Source: a virus. Taken from it: a stretch of DNA of 46,498 nucleotides. Below are positions 6,333 through 13,783 of the stretch, one piece after another. The notes under the pieces were generated by a model that had not been told where the DNA came from, ran no database searches, and saw nothing but the letters and a program-made list of their open reading frames with translations. Numbering within the stretch: position 1 is the stretch's first letter; each line of letters opens with the position of its first letter. The stretch spans positions 1-46,498 of IMG/VR virus record IMGVR_UViG_3300010397_000057. One strand, given 5' to 3'. The translations under genes were made by a program, and so were the position numbers.

Positions 6333-6985
6333 GGCAGCAACCGCTTCCACCACGGGCGGCGAGCTGGGCGCGCAACGTCGTCGGGCCACGGCTCGGCAGT
6401 GCCCCGGAAGACCTCCTCGCCCTCGACGAGCGCGCGGATCTCCCGGCTCGGGTCGGACCGCGCCTGCCGCATGGTCACCGTGAGCGGCGGTCCGGCGTCG
6501 GCGATGTCGGTCACCGGACCCCACGCCGGTGGCGGGACGCCATCAAGTCGAAGCGCTTCGACCTGCTTCCACGCCCCGTTGCGGTACTCCCACGGCACCC
6601 CGTCGATCTCGCACGAGGCGAGCCCCTGCCGGAGCACCTCGGCCCGGAACAGGTCACCGACCCGGTCCGGCCGTCCGCAGAGGTCCTCCCGGGTAAGCCA
6701 CGGCGAGGCCGGGGGCACGCGGCAGACGTCGCAGACCTCCACCGGCACGGCGGTGAACCGATTGCAGCGTTCGCAGCGGGGCTGCCGCGCGACGGCCTCG
6801 GCCATCATCGGCGAAAGCGGCACTCCGGCCGGTCCAGCAGCCACGTCAGGGACCGGAACCCACGTTTCGGTATCCGGCTCCACCTCCGGGGCTTCTGGGT
6901 CGTCCCAGGAGGCTCCGAACGGGTCGAAGCGGCGGGCGTTGCGGGCCATCACCTCGTCGATCCGGTCCAGGATGTCGTCGCTCAC
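6329..6985 (-). CDS. Hypothetical protein with CxxC pairs, 218 aa
   Basis: Begins VSDDILDRIDEVMARNARRF at GTG 6985, coupled to the preceding gene. Residues 70-91 include CERCNRFTAVPVEVCDVCR, two CxxC pairs making one zinc ribbon. After it comes a helical region (LTREDLCGRPDRVGDLFRAE). The C-terminal third looks like a small beta domain and ends with RRPWWKRLLP. No family recognised. It may be an adaptor in replication or transcription, judging only by position next to the replication gene. Confidence 0.6.
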   Translation of the reverse strand: MSDDILDRIDEVMARNARRFDPFGASWDDPEAPEVEPDTETWVPVPDVAAGPAGVPLSPMMAEAVARQPRCERCNRFTAVPVEVCDVCRVPPASPWLTREDLCGRPDRVGDLFRAEVLRQGLASCEIDGVPWEYRNGAWKQVEALRLDGVPPPAWGPVTDIADAGPPLTVTMRQARSDPSREIRALVEGEEVFRGTAEPWPDDVARPARRPWWKRLLP

Positions 6986-7269
6986 GCGCCCTCCTTCTCG
7001 TTGAGCTTTTGGGTTGCGGCGGCAGCCGCGAGACGGGCCTGCCGTCTGCCCCGGACGGTCTTCCCCCGCGGCACCGTCTCGACGTACCGCCATGTCCGGT
7101 CGGGCTTCAGGGAGCAGGTGTGGATCCGGAAGCTGAACCGGTCCGGGCCGTCGAGCGGGACGACGGCGACGTTCCGCTGCAGGTGGTGGACGTAGACCCA
7201 GGTGAGTGGCTTCATGCAGGTGGTGCAGTAGCGCGGGACCGGGTCGGGAAGGGCTTCGATCTGGATCAC
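6982..7269 (-). CDS. Cys/His protein, 95 aa
   Basis: Has YCTTCMKPLTWVYVHHLQRN (14-33), a CxxC with histidines about twelve residues later, typical of a small zinc finger, then FRIHTCSLKPDRTWRYVET. The C-terminus is a basic helix (RGRRQARLAAAAATQKLNEK). GTG 7269 overlaps the stop of the replication gene upstream. Likely DNA- or RNA-binding; function unknown. Confidence 0.6.
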   Translation of the reverse strand: MIQIEALPDPVPRYCTTCMKPLTWVYVHHLQRNVAVVPLDGPDRFSFRIHTCSLKPDRTWRYVETVPRGKTVRGRRQARLAAAAATQKLNEKEGA

Positions 7270-7790
7270 GACGCCTCCTCGACGACGCGGATGTGCCGGT
7301 TGTTGGCGGCGGGGAAGTCGCAGATGCGGCAGTGGCCGCTCATCTCGTCGAGGTCCGGCTTGTGCCGGCCTCCTGCACCTCTGCCCTTCCCCTCTCCTTT
7401 AGGAGAGGCAGGGGAAGGGGGCATCGTGACTGACGCGTCACGTAACGCGTTACTCACGTGTGACTCACGTGTAGCCGCCTTCTGGCGGAAGCGTTTCTGC
7501 CGGTCAGCGGCCTTTCGCTTCCGTTCCTCGATCTCCGCTTTGGTGGCGTTCAGAGGGAAGTACCGGGTGTCCCGGAAGCCGTGCTCCTCGACCGCCCACA
7601 GCCCAACCTCGACCAGCCGCCCGATCCACTCAGGTGTGCCGTACATGCGGGCGCGAGCGGTCGAGATGAACCCGTCCGTCTGCGCGTCCGCGATGTACGA
7701 GCCACAGCGCGAGTAGAGCCCGGCGGCCGCCGTGCCGACCGCGTCGATCTCAGGCCACTGGTGCCAGCCCTCGTCGAGCCAGTACGCCAC
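7266..7790 (-). CDS. Replication initiator / replisome-organiser-like protein
   Basis: 174 residues. The N-terminal 75 residues (WLDEGWHQWPEI, then GLYSRCGSYIADAQTDGFIS, ARMYGTPEWIGRLVEVGLW) follow the winged-helix pattern of actinophage DnaD/replisome-organiser-type proteins. A basic helix (AEIEERKRKAADRQKRFRQK) and a disordered Pro/Gly/Ser linker follow. The C-terminus has CRIC...H. The linker DNA contains a strong hairpin and iteron-like repeats, the same arrangement as lambda ori inside gene O. It probably recruits host replication enzymes. Start GTG 7790. Confidence 0.62.
   Translation of the reverse strand: MAYWLDEGWHQWPEIDAVGTAAAGLYSRCGSYIADAQTDGFISTARARMYGTPEWIGRLVEVGLWAVEEHGFRDTRYFPLNATKAEIEERKRKAADRQKRFRQKAATRESHVSNALRDASVTMPPSPASPKGEGKGRGAGGRHKPDLDEMSGHCRICDFPAANNRHIRVVEEAS
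7384..7472. other. Candidate replication origin inside the initiator gene
   Basis: A long hairpin (CCCTTCCC...TCTCC, loop TTTA, GGAGAG...GGGGAAGGG) spans about 7384-7420. Next to it lie the palindromes TGACGCGTCA (7431-7440) and GTAACGCGTTAC (7442-7453), then two direct copies of ACTCACGTGT (7452-7461 and 7463-7472) with an 11-bp period, one helical turn. All of this falls within the low-complexity linker of the initiator-like gene, where protein constraint is weak. The repeats are seen; ori function is inferred. Confidence 0.55.
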
Positions 7791-8080
7791 CTACGCCTCC
7801 TTCTTCAGCCGCTCGGCGGCACGCCGGGCTCGTTCCTTCTTGCGTTCCTGCGGTGTCATCCCGCCCCAGATACCGAGGAGCCCGGCGATCGGGACCGCGT
7901 AGTCCGCGCACTGCTTTTTGGCTTCGCAGCCGCGTGGCAGATCCGCTTCGCCCGGTCCCGCAGTTTCGCCCCTTCGTAGCCGGTCTCCTCGGGGAAGAAC
8001 TCGGCCGCGTCTTTGCCCTCACAGGCTCGTGGCGGCCACGACTCCAGCGGTGGCGCCCCGGCGTCCCGAATGGTCCTCAC
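7791..8080 (-). pseudogene. WhiB-like regulator with a broken frame
   Basis: The first part, from GTG 8080, contains ACEGKDAAEFFP and LRDRAKRICHA, carrying the first two Cys of a WhiB iron-sulfur cluster. The rest, in another frame, reads CEAKKQCADYA, then GLLGIWGGMTPQERKKERAR, with the last cluster Cys, the diagnostic GIWGG turn and the basic DNA-contact tail. The span is 290 bases. Removing two bases near 7929-7933 gives CHACEAKKQC, the canonical CX2CX5C. WhiB proteins are actinobacterial transcription factors also used by phages. Coupling at the 5' end is intact. It is either inactivated, recoded or mis-sequenced. Confidence 0.75.
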
Positions 8081-8295
8081 GCCGCCTCCCGGGCAGCTGC
8101 GAACGCCCGCCACCACGCCATGACCGGCAGCGGCAGGTTCGGGTCGACCATCGCCCCGAGGGTGCAGGTGAGCGCTTCCAGGTCGGTCCGGTCGAGGTGG
8201 CGGACGGTCCGGTGGGCGGCGGCGAGGTCCTCGCGCATGTCCATCGCGAACGTGATCGCCTGGGCGAGGAGCCGGTCCTCCTCTGCCGGGGTCAC
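8077..8295 (-). CDS. Hypothetical helical protein, 72 aa
   Basis: VTPAEEDRLLAQAITFAMDM begins at GTG 8295, overlapping the LexA-like gene stop. All-helical prediction. Conserved-looking elements are MREDLAAAHRTVRHLDRTD and a Trp pair near the end (VMAWWRAF). I have seen similar small proteins beside WhiB-like genes in actinophages, but no function is known. Confidence 0.6.
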   Translation of the reverse strand: MTPAEEDRLLAQAITFAMDMREDLAAAHRTVRHLDRTDLEALTCTLGAMVDPNLPLPVMAWWRAFAAAREAA

Positions 8296-8522
8296 CGCTG
8301 CACCACCCGCAGAGACCGGGCGATCGTCGTCTTCCACTGCAGCCGGCCGTCCCGCTCCAGCAGGACCAGGTGGTGGTAGGCGGCCGAGGGTGTTGCCAGG
8401 CCGACACCTCGCGCCACCTCGCGCACGGTCGGCGCGTATCCGTTCACCGTCCAGTAGTCGGTGATGAACTCGAGGATCGCGGCGCGCCGGCGGTCGCCAT
8501 TACGGGGTGTTGTCGCCTTCAT
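8292..8522 (-). CDS. LexA-type winged-helix DNA-binding protein
   Basis: 76 residues. Residues 12-70 match the LexA N-terminal domain: RRAAILEFITDYWTVNGYAP, TVREVARGVGLATPSAAYHH and LVLLERDGRLQWK (helix-turn-helix plus wing). There is no S24 protease domain, so it cannot self-cleave. It is a stand-alone DNA-binding module that could compete with host LexA or regulate early phage genes. ATG 8522 overlaps the stop of the SLOG gene. Confidence 0.75.
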   Translation of the reverse strand: MKATTPRNGDRRRAAILEFITDYWTVNGYAPTVREVARGVGLATPSAAYHHLVLLERDGRLQWKTTIARSLRVVQR

Positions 8523-8959
8523 CCGAGCACGTCCTCATCGGCGAGGTGGCGGGAGTCCATCGACGTCACCCCGGGCTCCCCGTACCGCCACACCCGCAGC
8601 GGGATGCCCTGCTCGGCTGCCAGCTCGGCGCAATGCGTCGCCCCGGCCGAGTCGTCGCGGATGAACGCCAGCGCCAAGTCGGCACCCTTGGCGACCATCT
8701 GCTCGTTGCGGACGATCCCGGCCCGCTTGCCGAACTTCTGCCACAGCGCCGGATGCCGCTCGGCGAGGATCAGCGTGGCGCCGCGGTACCAGCGGACCCA
8801 CTGATCGGCGAGCTCGTCGGCGCCGTTCGGGCAGGCGCCGTGAACGACCGCGACCATCGGGACGCCGGCCTCGATGGCCGCGTCGGCGACGGCTTGGAGG
8901 GCGAGCCGGGTCGTGGCCGCGTCGTCCCACGTGCGGCTGCCCGTCAAAATCACTCGCAT
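8519..8959 (-). CDS. SLOG / DUF2493-type nucleotide-binding protein
   Basis: 146 residues. MRVILTGSRTWDD at the N-terminus gives the Rossmann GSR motif. VVHGACPNGADELADQW (38-54) matches the 'HGga.GaD..a..wA' signature, and KFGKRAGIVRNEQMV (75-89) the 'GkkAGp.RN..M' motif of the YspA/cpYpsA-related SLOG family (DUF2493). Members are proposed to bind nucleotide-derived ligands and often occur in phages and conflict systems; no defined reaction is known. It overlaps the HNH gene by ten bases. Confidence 0.82.
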   Translation of the reverse strand: MRVILTGSRTWDDAATTRLALQAVADAAIEAGVPMVAVVHGACPNGADELADQWVRWYRGATLILAERHPALWQKFGKRAGIVRNEQMVAKGADLALAFIRDDSAGATHCAELAAEQGIPLRVWRYGEPGVTSMDSRHLADEDVLG

Positions 8960-9315
8960 GTCGTGTATCCGCCTTCCTCAGTGAGCAGGACCAGGCCGTG
9001 GACTGCGTGCTCGATCGGGACCTCGCGTGGATCGGCGCCGCGCCGCACGAGCAGCCCGAGGTCGTAGGACTCCTCCCGGTGCGACTCGACGTGCCCGTGG
9101 CAGCCCGTCACGCCGGAGCCGTGGAGCAGCAGGAGGTTCGCGGGGCCATGGGAGACGGGGTTGCGGTCGCCTCCCATGCCGGCCGGCCGGCGGTGGTGCA
9201 GGGACCAATCCCGGCTGCGCTCGCCGACGATCGGCAGCCCGCAGGACGCGCACCGGCCCTGGTCGCGCTCCTGGACGGTGGCGAGGGCTGCGGAGGTGGG
9301 GCGGATGCGTGTCAC
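8950..9315 (-). CDS. HNH endonuclease (internal)
   Basis: 121 residues. CASCGLPI (22-29) supplies the first zinc pair, WSLHHRRPAGMGG (37-49) the HH catalytic motif, then NLLLLHGSG and TGCHGHVESH (72-81), the N and third H positions. The order matches the classical HNH family, similar to those used as free-standing homing or nicking nucleases. Unlike the end-proximal copy it is buried in the early operon, so a role in recombination, host DNA cleavage or self-mobility is more likely than packaging. GTG 9315. Confidence 0.85.
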   Translation of the reverse strand: MTRIRPTSAALATVQERDQGRCASCGLPIVGERSRDWSLHHRRPAGMGGDRNPVSHGPANLLLLHGSGVTGCHGHVESHREESYDLGLLVRRGADPREVPIEHAVHGLVLLTEEGGYTTCE

Positions 9316-9584
9316 CGGAACCTCCTCGGGTGGACTTCGGTAACCGGTCCGGCGCGATGCCGTGCGGCCGCTGTCTGTTCCGCCTGCCGACGGCGCAGGC
9401 GCAGCGCCTGACGCATGTAGTCGTGCGTCTTGTATGTCGCCAGTTCGGCGACGAGACGGGCGTTCGCTGCCTCCAGCTCGGCGATCCGGTCAGCTCGGGC
9501 TTCGAGGAGTCCGTCTCGGAGGTCGATCTGCGCCTCGGCGTGCACGGCGAGGAGGCGCCTGCGGCGGAACCAGTCGCGGATCAT
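9312..9584 (-). CDS. Coiled-coil protein, 90 aa
   Basis: MIRDWFRRRRLLAVHAEAQI then a continuous heptad pattern (LRDGLLEARADRIAELEAAN) to about residue 52, followed by a basic region with LRLRRRQAEQTAAARHRA. The basic-amphipathic N-terminus could touch membrane or DNA. ATG 9584 overlaps the stop of the 449-residue protein upstream (ATGA). Unknown role. Confidence 0.6.
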   Translation of the reverse strand: MIRDWFRRRRLLAVHAEAQIDLRDGLLEARADRIAELEAANARLVAELATYKTHDYMRQALRLRRRQAEQTAAARHRAGPVTEVHPRRFR

Positions 9585-10930
9585 GGCGGCGGCTTCCGGT
9601 CCAGCACCTCGGTGACGTCGCCGAGCTGGCGCAGTTCGGCGAGGGTGGCGTCCCGGATCGTGTTGTCGGCGAGGGTGCCCTGCCGGTAGATCCGGCCGTT
9701 CATCAGCCGCCAGCGGCCGTTGCCGGCCACGTCGACGACCTGCGGCAGGGCGTCGGGCTCGTCGTCGAGCTTCGGCCAGGTGCGCTGCTCGCGCGGCGCC
9801 GGGGCCAGCTCGACCCGCACTTCGCGTTCGCGCTCCATGACGCGGATGTACGGCATGGTCTGCTCGGTCGTCATGTCCCGCCACGCGCCGGAACCAGTAC
9901 GGCTGGGCTCGTACCGTCGCCCGCTCTTCACGCCGATGAGCGCCACCGCCGCCTCGGGTTCATTCGACAGTCGCAGCACCAGCGGGTCGGGCTGCGCGGC
10001 ACGCTGTTCGGCCAGGTGTGCCTCACGCTGCTCACGCCAGGTCTTGCCGGTCACGTAGTCGCGCTTCAGGCGCTCGACCTCGGAGCGGGCATCGCGCAGC
10101 TCGGCGGCGGCCACGGCCGTGAGGCGCTTGATCTCGCCGCGGAGGTCGCCGTTCTCGCCGGTCATCCGCTCCAGCGCGGCGAGCGCCTCGTCACGCTCGC
10201 GGGTCACCTCGCCGATCTGGAAGTCCAGCTCTGCGTCGGTCGGCACGGGCTCCGGCAGGCTGACGTTCATGCCGTGCGTGGTGCACCACAACGTCTTGTA
10301 GTGAGACGGGGCCAAGTATTCCGGGCACGGGGTGCCGTCCACGTGCACCCACCCCTGCACGCCGAACGGGCTCGCCTTCGGCGCGCGGTCGCCGTCCGGG
10401 GCCGCGACGATGTACAGCGGTTGCCACGGGCCGGGGCGGTTGCAGCCGCACCGCGGGTCGTCATCCCGCGGTGCCTCAATGCTCCCCAGAGCCCGGCCGC
10501 AGCTGTGGATCCACCATGGCCATCCGTTCGGACCGCGCGCCTGCACGGGCTGCTGCGGCACGAGCGCGGCGAGCAGCGGGGACGCGACCTGCTGCGGCTC
10601 GGACTCGGCCGGAACGTCATCCGGCTCGGCGGACTGCTCGTGGGCACCGTGAGGCGCGACCGACCCACACACCGGGCAGGGCCCGATAGACCGCTCCGGC
10701 TCGGCGGGCTGCTCGCGCACGGCGGTCACCGTGAGCGCCCTGTCGCCTGCGCGCATGAGGCCGTACCCATCCGTGCCACAGCCGTCATGCAGGCAGGTGA
10801 CCTGCGCAGTCGAGAGGTGCCAGTGCCCCTTGGCGGTCAGTCGCCACGGCGAACCGGCGGCGCCCAGGATGCCGGTCACGTCGTCGGGGATGGGCTGGCC
10901 GGGCTGGATGACGGTGCCGATGGGGGTCAT
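9581..10930 (-). CDS. Large Cys-containing coiled-coil protein, 449 aa
   Basis: The largest early protein. The N-terminal part has scattered metal-binding motifs (CLHDGCG, CPVCGS, CGRALGS, CGC). Residues 240-305 form a coiled coil (ELDFQIGEVTRERDEALAAL, then LKRDYVTGKTWREQREAHLA). The C-terminal part repeats a W..LDDEPDALPQVVDVAG element and ends in LRQLGDVTEVLD. No catalytic motif recognised. Proteins of this mosaic type occur in early regions of actinophages with no known role. ATG 10930 overlaps the upstream stop. Confidence 0.6.
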   Translation of the reverse strand: MTPIGTVIQPGQPIPDDVTGILGAAGSPWRLTAKGHWHLSTAQVTCLHDGCGTDGYGLMRAGDRALTVTAVREQPAEPERSIGPCPVCGSVAPHGAHEQSAEPDDVPAESEPQQVASPLLAALVPQQPVQARGPNGWPWWIHSCGRALGSIEAPRDDDPRCGCNRPGPWQPLYIVAAPDGDRAPKASPFGVQGWVHVDGTPCPEYLAPSHYKTLWCTTHGMNVSLPEPVPTDAELDFQIGEVTRERDEALAALERMTGENGDLRGEIKRLTAVAAAELRDARSEVERLKRDYVTGKTWREQREAHLAEQRAAQPDPLVLRLSNEPEAAVALIGVKSGRRYEPSRTGSGAWRDMTTEQTMPYIRVMEREREVRVELAPAPREQRTWPKLDDEPDALPQVVDVAGNGRWRLMNGRIYRQGTLADNTIRDATLAELRQLGDVTEVLDRKPPP

Positions 10931-11280
10931 GCGGTCGCCTCGGACTTCACGACCGTGCCGCCGAGCGCCTTCGTCAGCTCGACGACGAGCTTCATGGTGG
11001 CGTCGATGCCGGACCAGCCGTAGCCGTCGTAGCCCACCGGCTCGCCGACCTGCTCGCCGTTGACGTGGACGATGAAGCCGCGACGGTCGTCGGCCTCGGC
11101 GAAGGTGACCTCGTCAGGCGTGAGCTGTTCGGTGTCGATCAAGATGCAGTCGGTGGTCTCGTCGTAGTCGACGCCCTCGACCTGGAAGGTCAGCGATCCC
11201 GCCTCGTCGCAGGGCACGTACACGATGACGTCGTTGTTGCGGCGCTGCTGGAGCAGGGCGATCAGCTCGTCGCGGGTCAC
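10927..11280 (-). CDS. Hypothetical protein, 117 aa
   Basis: MTRDELIALLQQRRNNDVIV begins at GTG 11280. Alternating hydrophobic strands (VIVYVPCDEAGSLTFQVEGV, CILIDTEQL, GFIVHVNGEQVGE) suggest a small beta-rich fold, ended by a helix (MKLVVELTKALGG). Strongly acidic overall, which is a feature of some DNA-mimic inhibitors, but that is only a speculation. No family recognised. Confidence 0.6.
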   Translation of the reverse strand: MTRDELIALLQQRRNNDVIVYVPCDEAGSLTFQVEGVDYDETTDCILIDTEQLTPDEVTFAEADDRRGFIVHVNGEQVGEPVGYDGYGWSGIDATMKLVVELTKALGGTVVKSEATA

Positions 11281-11654
11281 TGCTTTACCTCCGGTGAAGG
11301 CTCATGGATGGCACCGGCGAAGATGTCCACCCCGGCTCGGTACTTCGCGTATGCGTCCTGCCACTCGGCGACGAGGATCGAGTCGTCGAGGTCCTGTCCG
11401 GCCACGACCCGGGGAGCGGTCGAGAAATGCTCATCGAGGGGGTCGGGGGCGTCAGCCGCTCCGGCCGGGTACGGGTCGTGGTCCTCGGCTTCGGCGAGTG
11501 CTTTCGCGCACGGGTCGCCGATGACCTGGAGCCAGCGGCGCCGGCCGAGGCGCCGGTACAGCCATCCGCAGATCGCGTGCTCGTAGCAGAGCAAGGCGAT
11601 GAGCACGACGACGAGCAGGATCAGTAGGGCCCCGGTGAGCAGGATGCCGGTCAT
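11277..11654 (-). CDS. Single-pass membrane protein, 125 aa
   Basis: Residues 3-23 (GILLTGALLILLVVVLIALL) form one transmembrane helix at the N-terminus, followed by a basic stop (YRRLGRRRW), which predicts an N-out/C-in anchor. The remaining 85 residues are acidic and soluble. It could tether an inhibitor or assembly factor at the membrane. ATG 11654 overlaps the preceding stop. Confidence 0.65.
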   Translation of the reverse strand: MTGILLTGALLILLVVVLIALLCYEHAICGWLYRRLGRRRWLQVIGDPCAKALAEAEDHDPYPAGAADAPDPLDEHFSTAPRVVAGQDLDDSILVAEWQDAYAKYRAGVDIFAGAIHEPSPEVKQ

Positions 11655-12109
11655 GACGCACGACCCATCTGCCCGTAGCCGCGCGGCAGCGAATTCACGG
11701 TCAGCGCCAGGGACTCCAGCAGCTCCCCGACCCAGCGGCCCCGGACGAGCCCGTCGTCGATGGCGTTCAGCTCCTCCAGGGCGGCCCGGAACGCGTCCTG
11801 GTCCATCGAGGCGCGGGCGGCGATGAGCCGCCTCGACCACGCCAAGCCGGGGCGCGGGGCCTCGCCTTTGTCCATCGCCCCGGTGTCGACATTCCAGCCC
11901 ACGAGCCGGAACCGGCCGACGTCCTGGCCGCCGGTGGAGTGGTCAACGAACGTGTCGCACCAGGCGATCAACGCCGTGGTCAGGCCCTCGCTGCCGCACT
12001 CGGTGTTGAGCCGGGCGAAGACGCGTTCGACCTTGCGCCAGTCCTTCGCGAGAGCGGCGTGGTATGCGTCGCGGGCGAGTCGGACGGGCTTGCGGTTGTC
12101 CTCGATCAC
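11651..12109 (-). CDS. Hypothetical alpha-helical protein, 152 aa
   Basis: MIEDNRKPVRLARDAYHAAL at the N-terminus, then helices with WRKVERVFARLNTECG and LTTALIAWCDTFVDH. The tetratrico-like amphipathic helices suggest a protein-interaction scaffold. Host-encoded relatives exist in streptomycete genomes as I recall them, but without known function. GTG 12109 overlaps the upstream stop. Confidence 0.6.
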   Translation of the reverse strand: MIEDNRKPVRLARDAYHAALAKDWRKVERVFARLNTECGSEGLTTALIAWCDTFVDHSTGGQDVGRFRLVGWNVDTGAMDKGEAPRPGLAWSRRLIAARASMDQDAFRAALEELNAIDDGLVRGRWVGELLESLALTVNSLPRGYGQMGRAS

Positions 12110-12486
12110 GACTCCTCCTCACGGAGGATGGCCCGGGCCAGCGCGAGAATCGGATGAGGATCGTCCTCGTAGACGTCTCCCCAGCCCTCACGCTCGGCCG
12201 ACTCCAACAGCAGCGCGGCCTTGTCCAGCAGCTCGACCAAGGCCAGCGCCACCGGAGGGTGCATCAGGGCAACGAAGTCGGCGTGGGCCCGCGACAGGAA
12301 CCCCTCGCCGATGTACGCCGTGGTGTGCATGTCGGGGCGGTCGGCGACGACGTAGAGGGTCGCCTCGGCGTCGTCGTCCTCCTCGACGGTCCAGGGCGCG
12401 TCGGCGAAGAAGCCCACCTCGGCGGCGGCCGCCTCGGCGCGCTCGCGGAGCTTGGCTGCGGCTCGGCGCAGCAGGTCGGCGCTCAT
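12106..12486 (-). CDS. Hypothetical protein, 126 aa
   Basis: MSADLLRRAAAKLRERAEAA, FFADAPWTVEEDDDAEATLY and YVVADRPDMHTTAY, then HADFVALMHPPVALALVELL. The pattern 'LR.AA..LR..A....pW.v..........va...... adArfIA..hP..a.al...Le' recurs in many actinophage and streptomycete genes of unknown function. The 'HADFVALMHP' helix is the most conserved part. ATG 12486 overlaps the stop of the membrane protein upstream. Confidence 0.7.
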   Translation of the reverse strand: MSADLLRRAAAKLRERAEAAAAEVGFFADAPWTVEEDDDAEATLYVVADRPDMHTTAYIGEGFLSRAHADFVALMHPPVALALVELLDKAALLLESAEREGWGDVYEDDPHPILALARAILREEES

Positions 12487-12956
12487 CGGGCACCCGCCTT
12501 CGCCTTGGCGACCATCCGGTCGACGTCGCCTCGACTCCAGCCCTGGGTGAACGAGTCGATGTCGATCTGCGGCTGCTGGGCGGGGAGCATGACGGGCTTC
12601 TCGGTGACGGGCATCGGCGAGGTCAACGGGTCGAACCGCTTCGACTTGGGTGTCTTCGGCAGCTTCGCCGCGGAGTGCTTGGCCGGCCGCCGGTACTTCC
12701 GGGCGATGTCCCGCACTGTCGGCTTCCTCGGCTCCACGACCTTCGCCAGCTCGCCGGTCCGGTACTCCTGCACGATGGCGTGGATCTCCTCGGCGTGCTC
12801 CTGCTCGTCCGCGGTCAGCGGCTCGTGCTTGCGGGTATTCGCGTCGGCCTCGGACTTCGCCCGGCGCCGCTCCGTCTTCCCGCCGCCCCGGCGTGTCCAC
12901 GCGAAGGCGGCCACGCCGAGCAGGACGACGCCGAGGGTTATGAGGAAGTCAGCCAT
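12483..12956 (-). CDS. Membrane-anchored basic protein, 157 aa
   Basis: N-terminal transmembrane segment MADFLITLGVVLLGVAAFAW, then RRGGGKTERRRAKSEADA, so the bulk is cytoplasmic. Residues 45-75 are helical; the middle is very Lys/Arg/Pro-rich (KPTVRDIARKYRRPAKHSAA, KLPKTPKSKRFDP). The end carries IDIDSFTQGWSRGDVDRMVA. Possibly a membrane-tethered nucleic-acid binder. It overlaps the upstream gene by eight bases. Confidence 0.6.
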   Translation of the reverse strand: MADFLITLGVVLLGVAAFAWTRRGGGKTERRRAKSEADANTRKHEPLTADEQEHAEEIHAIVQEYRTGELAKVVEPRKPTVRDIARKYRRPAKHSAAKLPKTPKSKRFDPLTSPMPVTEKPVMLPAQQPQIDIDSFTQGWSRGDVDRMVAKAKAGAR

Positions 12957-13326
12957 CGGTCTTCACCTCTTCGGTCTTCTCGATGAGTTCCGGGTAGATG
13001 CCTTGGTCGAAGTCCTCGACGAAGGCGGAGACGGCGTCAGGGAGCGTGGTGTGCCACGGCACGGTCGACCAGTAGAAGACGTCCTCATCGATGCCGCCGC
13101 CCTGGTAGAACACGTCGGACGCTTCGACGAGCGCGTAGTCCAGGCCCGGCACGACGGTGAGCAGATACTGGGCGACGGGACAGGCGCCCTCGCAGTCCGG
13201 GGCGCCCCGGAACCCCAGCTCCTGCAACCGGATCGCGACGTCTTCGCTGCCGCCCTTGTCGAGCGCCGCGAGGGCCTGCTCGACACCCTCGACGGTCAAC
13301 GGGTAGGTGGGTAGGTCGGCGTTCAC
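12949..13326 (-). CDS. Hypothetical protein, 125 aa
   Basis: Begins VNADLPTYPLTVEGVEQALA at GTG 13326 (GTGA). The sequence includes CEGACPVAQYLLTVVPGL, with two Cys near a hydrophobic strand, and DEDVFYWSTVPWHTTLPDAV. The helix-strand mix and acidic character give no family. It belongs to the coupled early set between the SsgA-like gene and the membrane proteins. Confidence 0.6.
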   Translation of the reverse strand: MNADLPTYPLTVEGVEQALAALDKGGSEDVAIRLQELGFRGAPDCEGACPVAQYLLTVVPGLDYALVEASDVFYQGGGIDEDVFYWSTVPWHTTLPDAVSAFVEDFDQGIYPELIEKTEEVKTDG

Positions 13327-13502
13327 TCGCCCACCACCCAGATGTCGACCAGTTCGGCTGCTACTTCCCCCACCAGGTCGTCCTGCTCGGCCGGCGTGAG
13401 CGCGTCCCACTCGGCCCGGGTCATGCCGGTGGAGATCTCACCCCGGAAGGTCACGTTCTTGCTGGACGAGTAGCTGAGCATCACTTCGTCGCTGTCGCTC
13501 AT
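13323..13502 (-). CDS. Hypothetical acidic protein, 59 aa
   Basis: MSDSDEVMLSYSSSKNVTFR followed by MTRAEWDALTPAEQDDLVGE and a hydrophobic end (AAELVDIWVVGE). The second half, 'MTraEWdalt..eqddLv.eva.elvdi.v', is a recognisable helix pair seen in several actinophage small proteins. The stop/start junction with the upstream gene overlaps by one base (TGATG). Confidence 0.6.
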   Translation of the reverse strand: MSDSDEVMLSYSSSKNVTFRGEISTGMTRAEWDALTPAEQDDLVGEVAAELVDIWVVGE

Positions 13503-13783
13503 CACCGCTCTCCTCGCAGGACGGCCCGCCCGTAGTCGGTGAGCCTGTAGTGAATGAGGTGCTGGGACTCGCCGGGCTCCAGCGGCTCGGTGTCGTACCG
13601 GACCCGGATCCACCCGGCGCGGAGCAGTTCTTCGAGGCGCTTGGTGACGCGCATGCCGCTGCGTCGGTCGAACGCGGCCTTGGCCGGCGGCTCGTAGTAG
13701 ATGCGGCCCTTGCCCTCGGAGACGGCGAGGGTGAGCGCTCGACGCGTCCGCGTCACCGGGAGGCCGTTGACGATCTGGGTCAC
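13502..13783 (-). CDS. Winged-helix DNA-binding protein
   Basis: 93 residues from GTG 13783 (GTGA). RVTKRLEELLRAGWIRVRYD (46-65) and LIHYRLTDYGRAVLRGE form the recognition helix and wing of a MarR/PadR-like fold ('kRl.eLl.aGwir....hYrLT..Gr'). A strand with RIYYEPPAK precedes it. Probably a transcription regulator of early or host genes. The longer reading back to 14236 passes through another gene and is rejected. Confidence 0.62.
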   Translation of the reverse strand: MTQIVNGLPVTRTRRALTLAVSEGKGRIYYEPPAKAAFDRRSGMRVTKRLEELLRAGWIRVRYDTEPLEPGESQHLIHYRLTDYGRAVLRGER

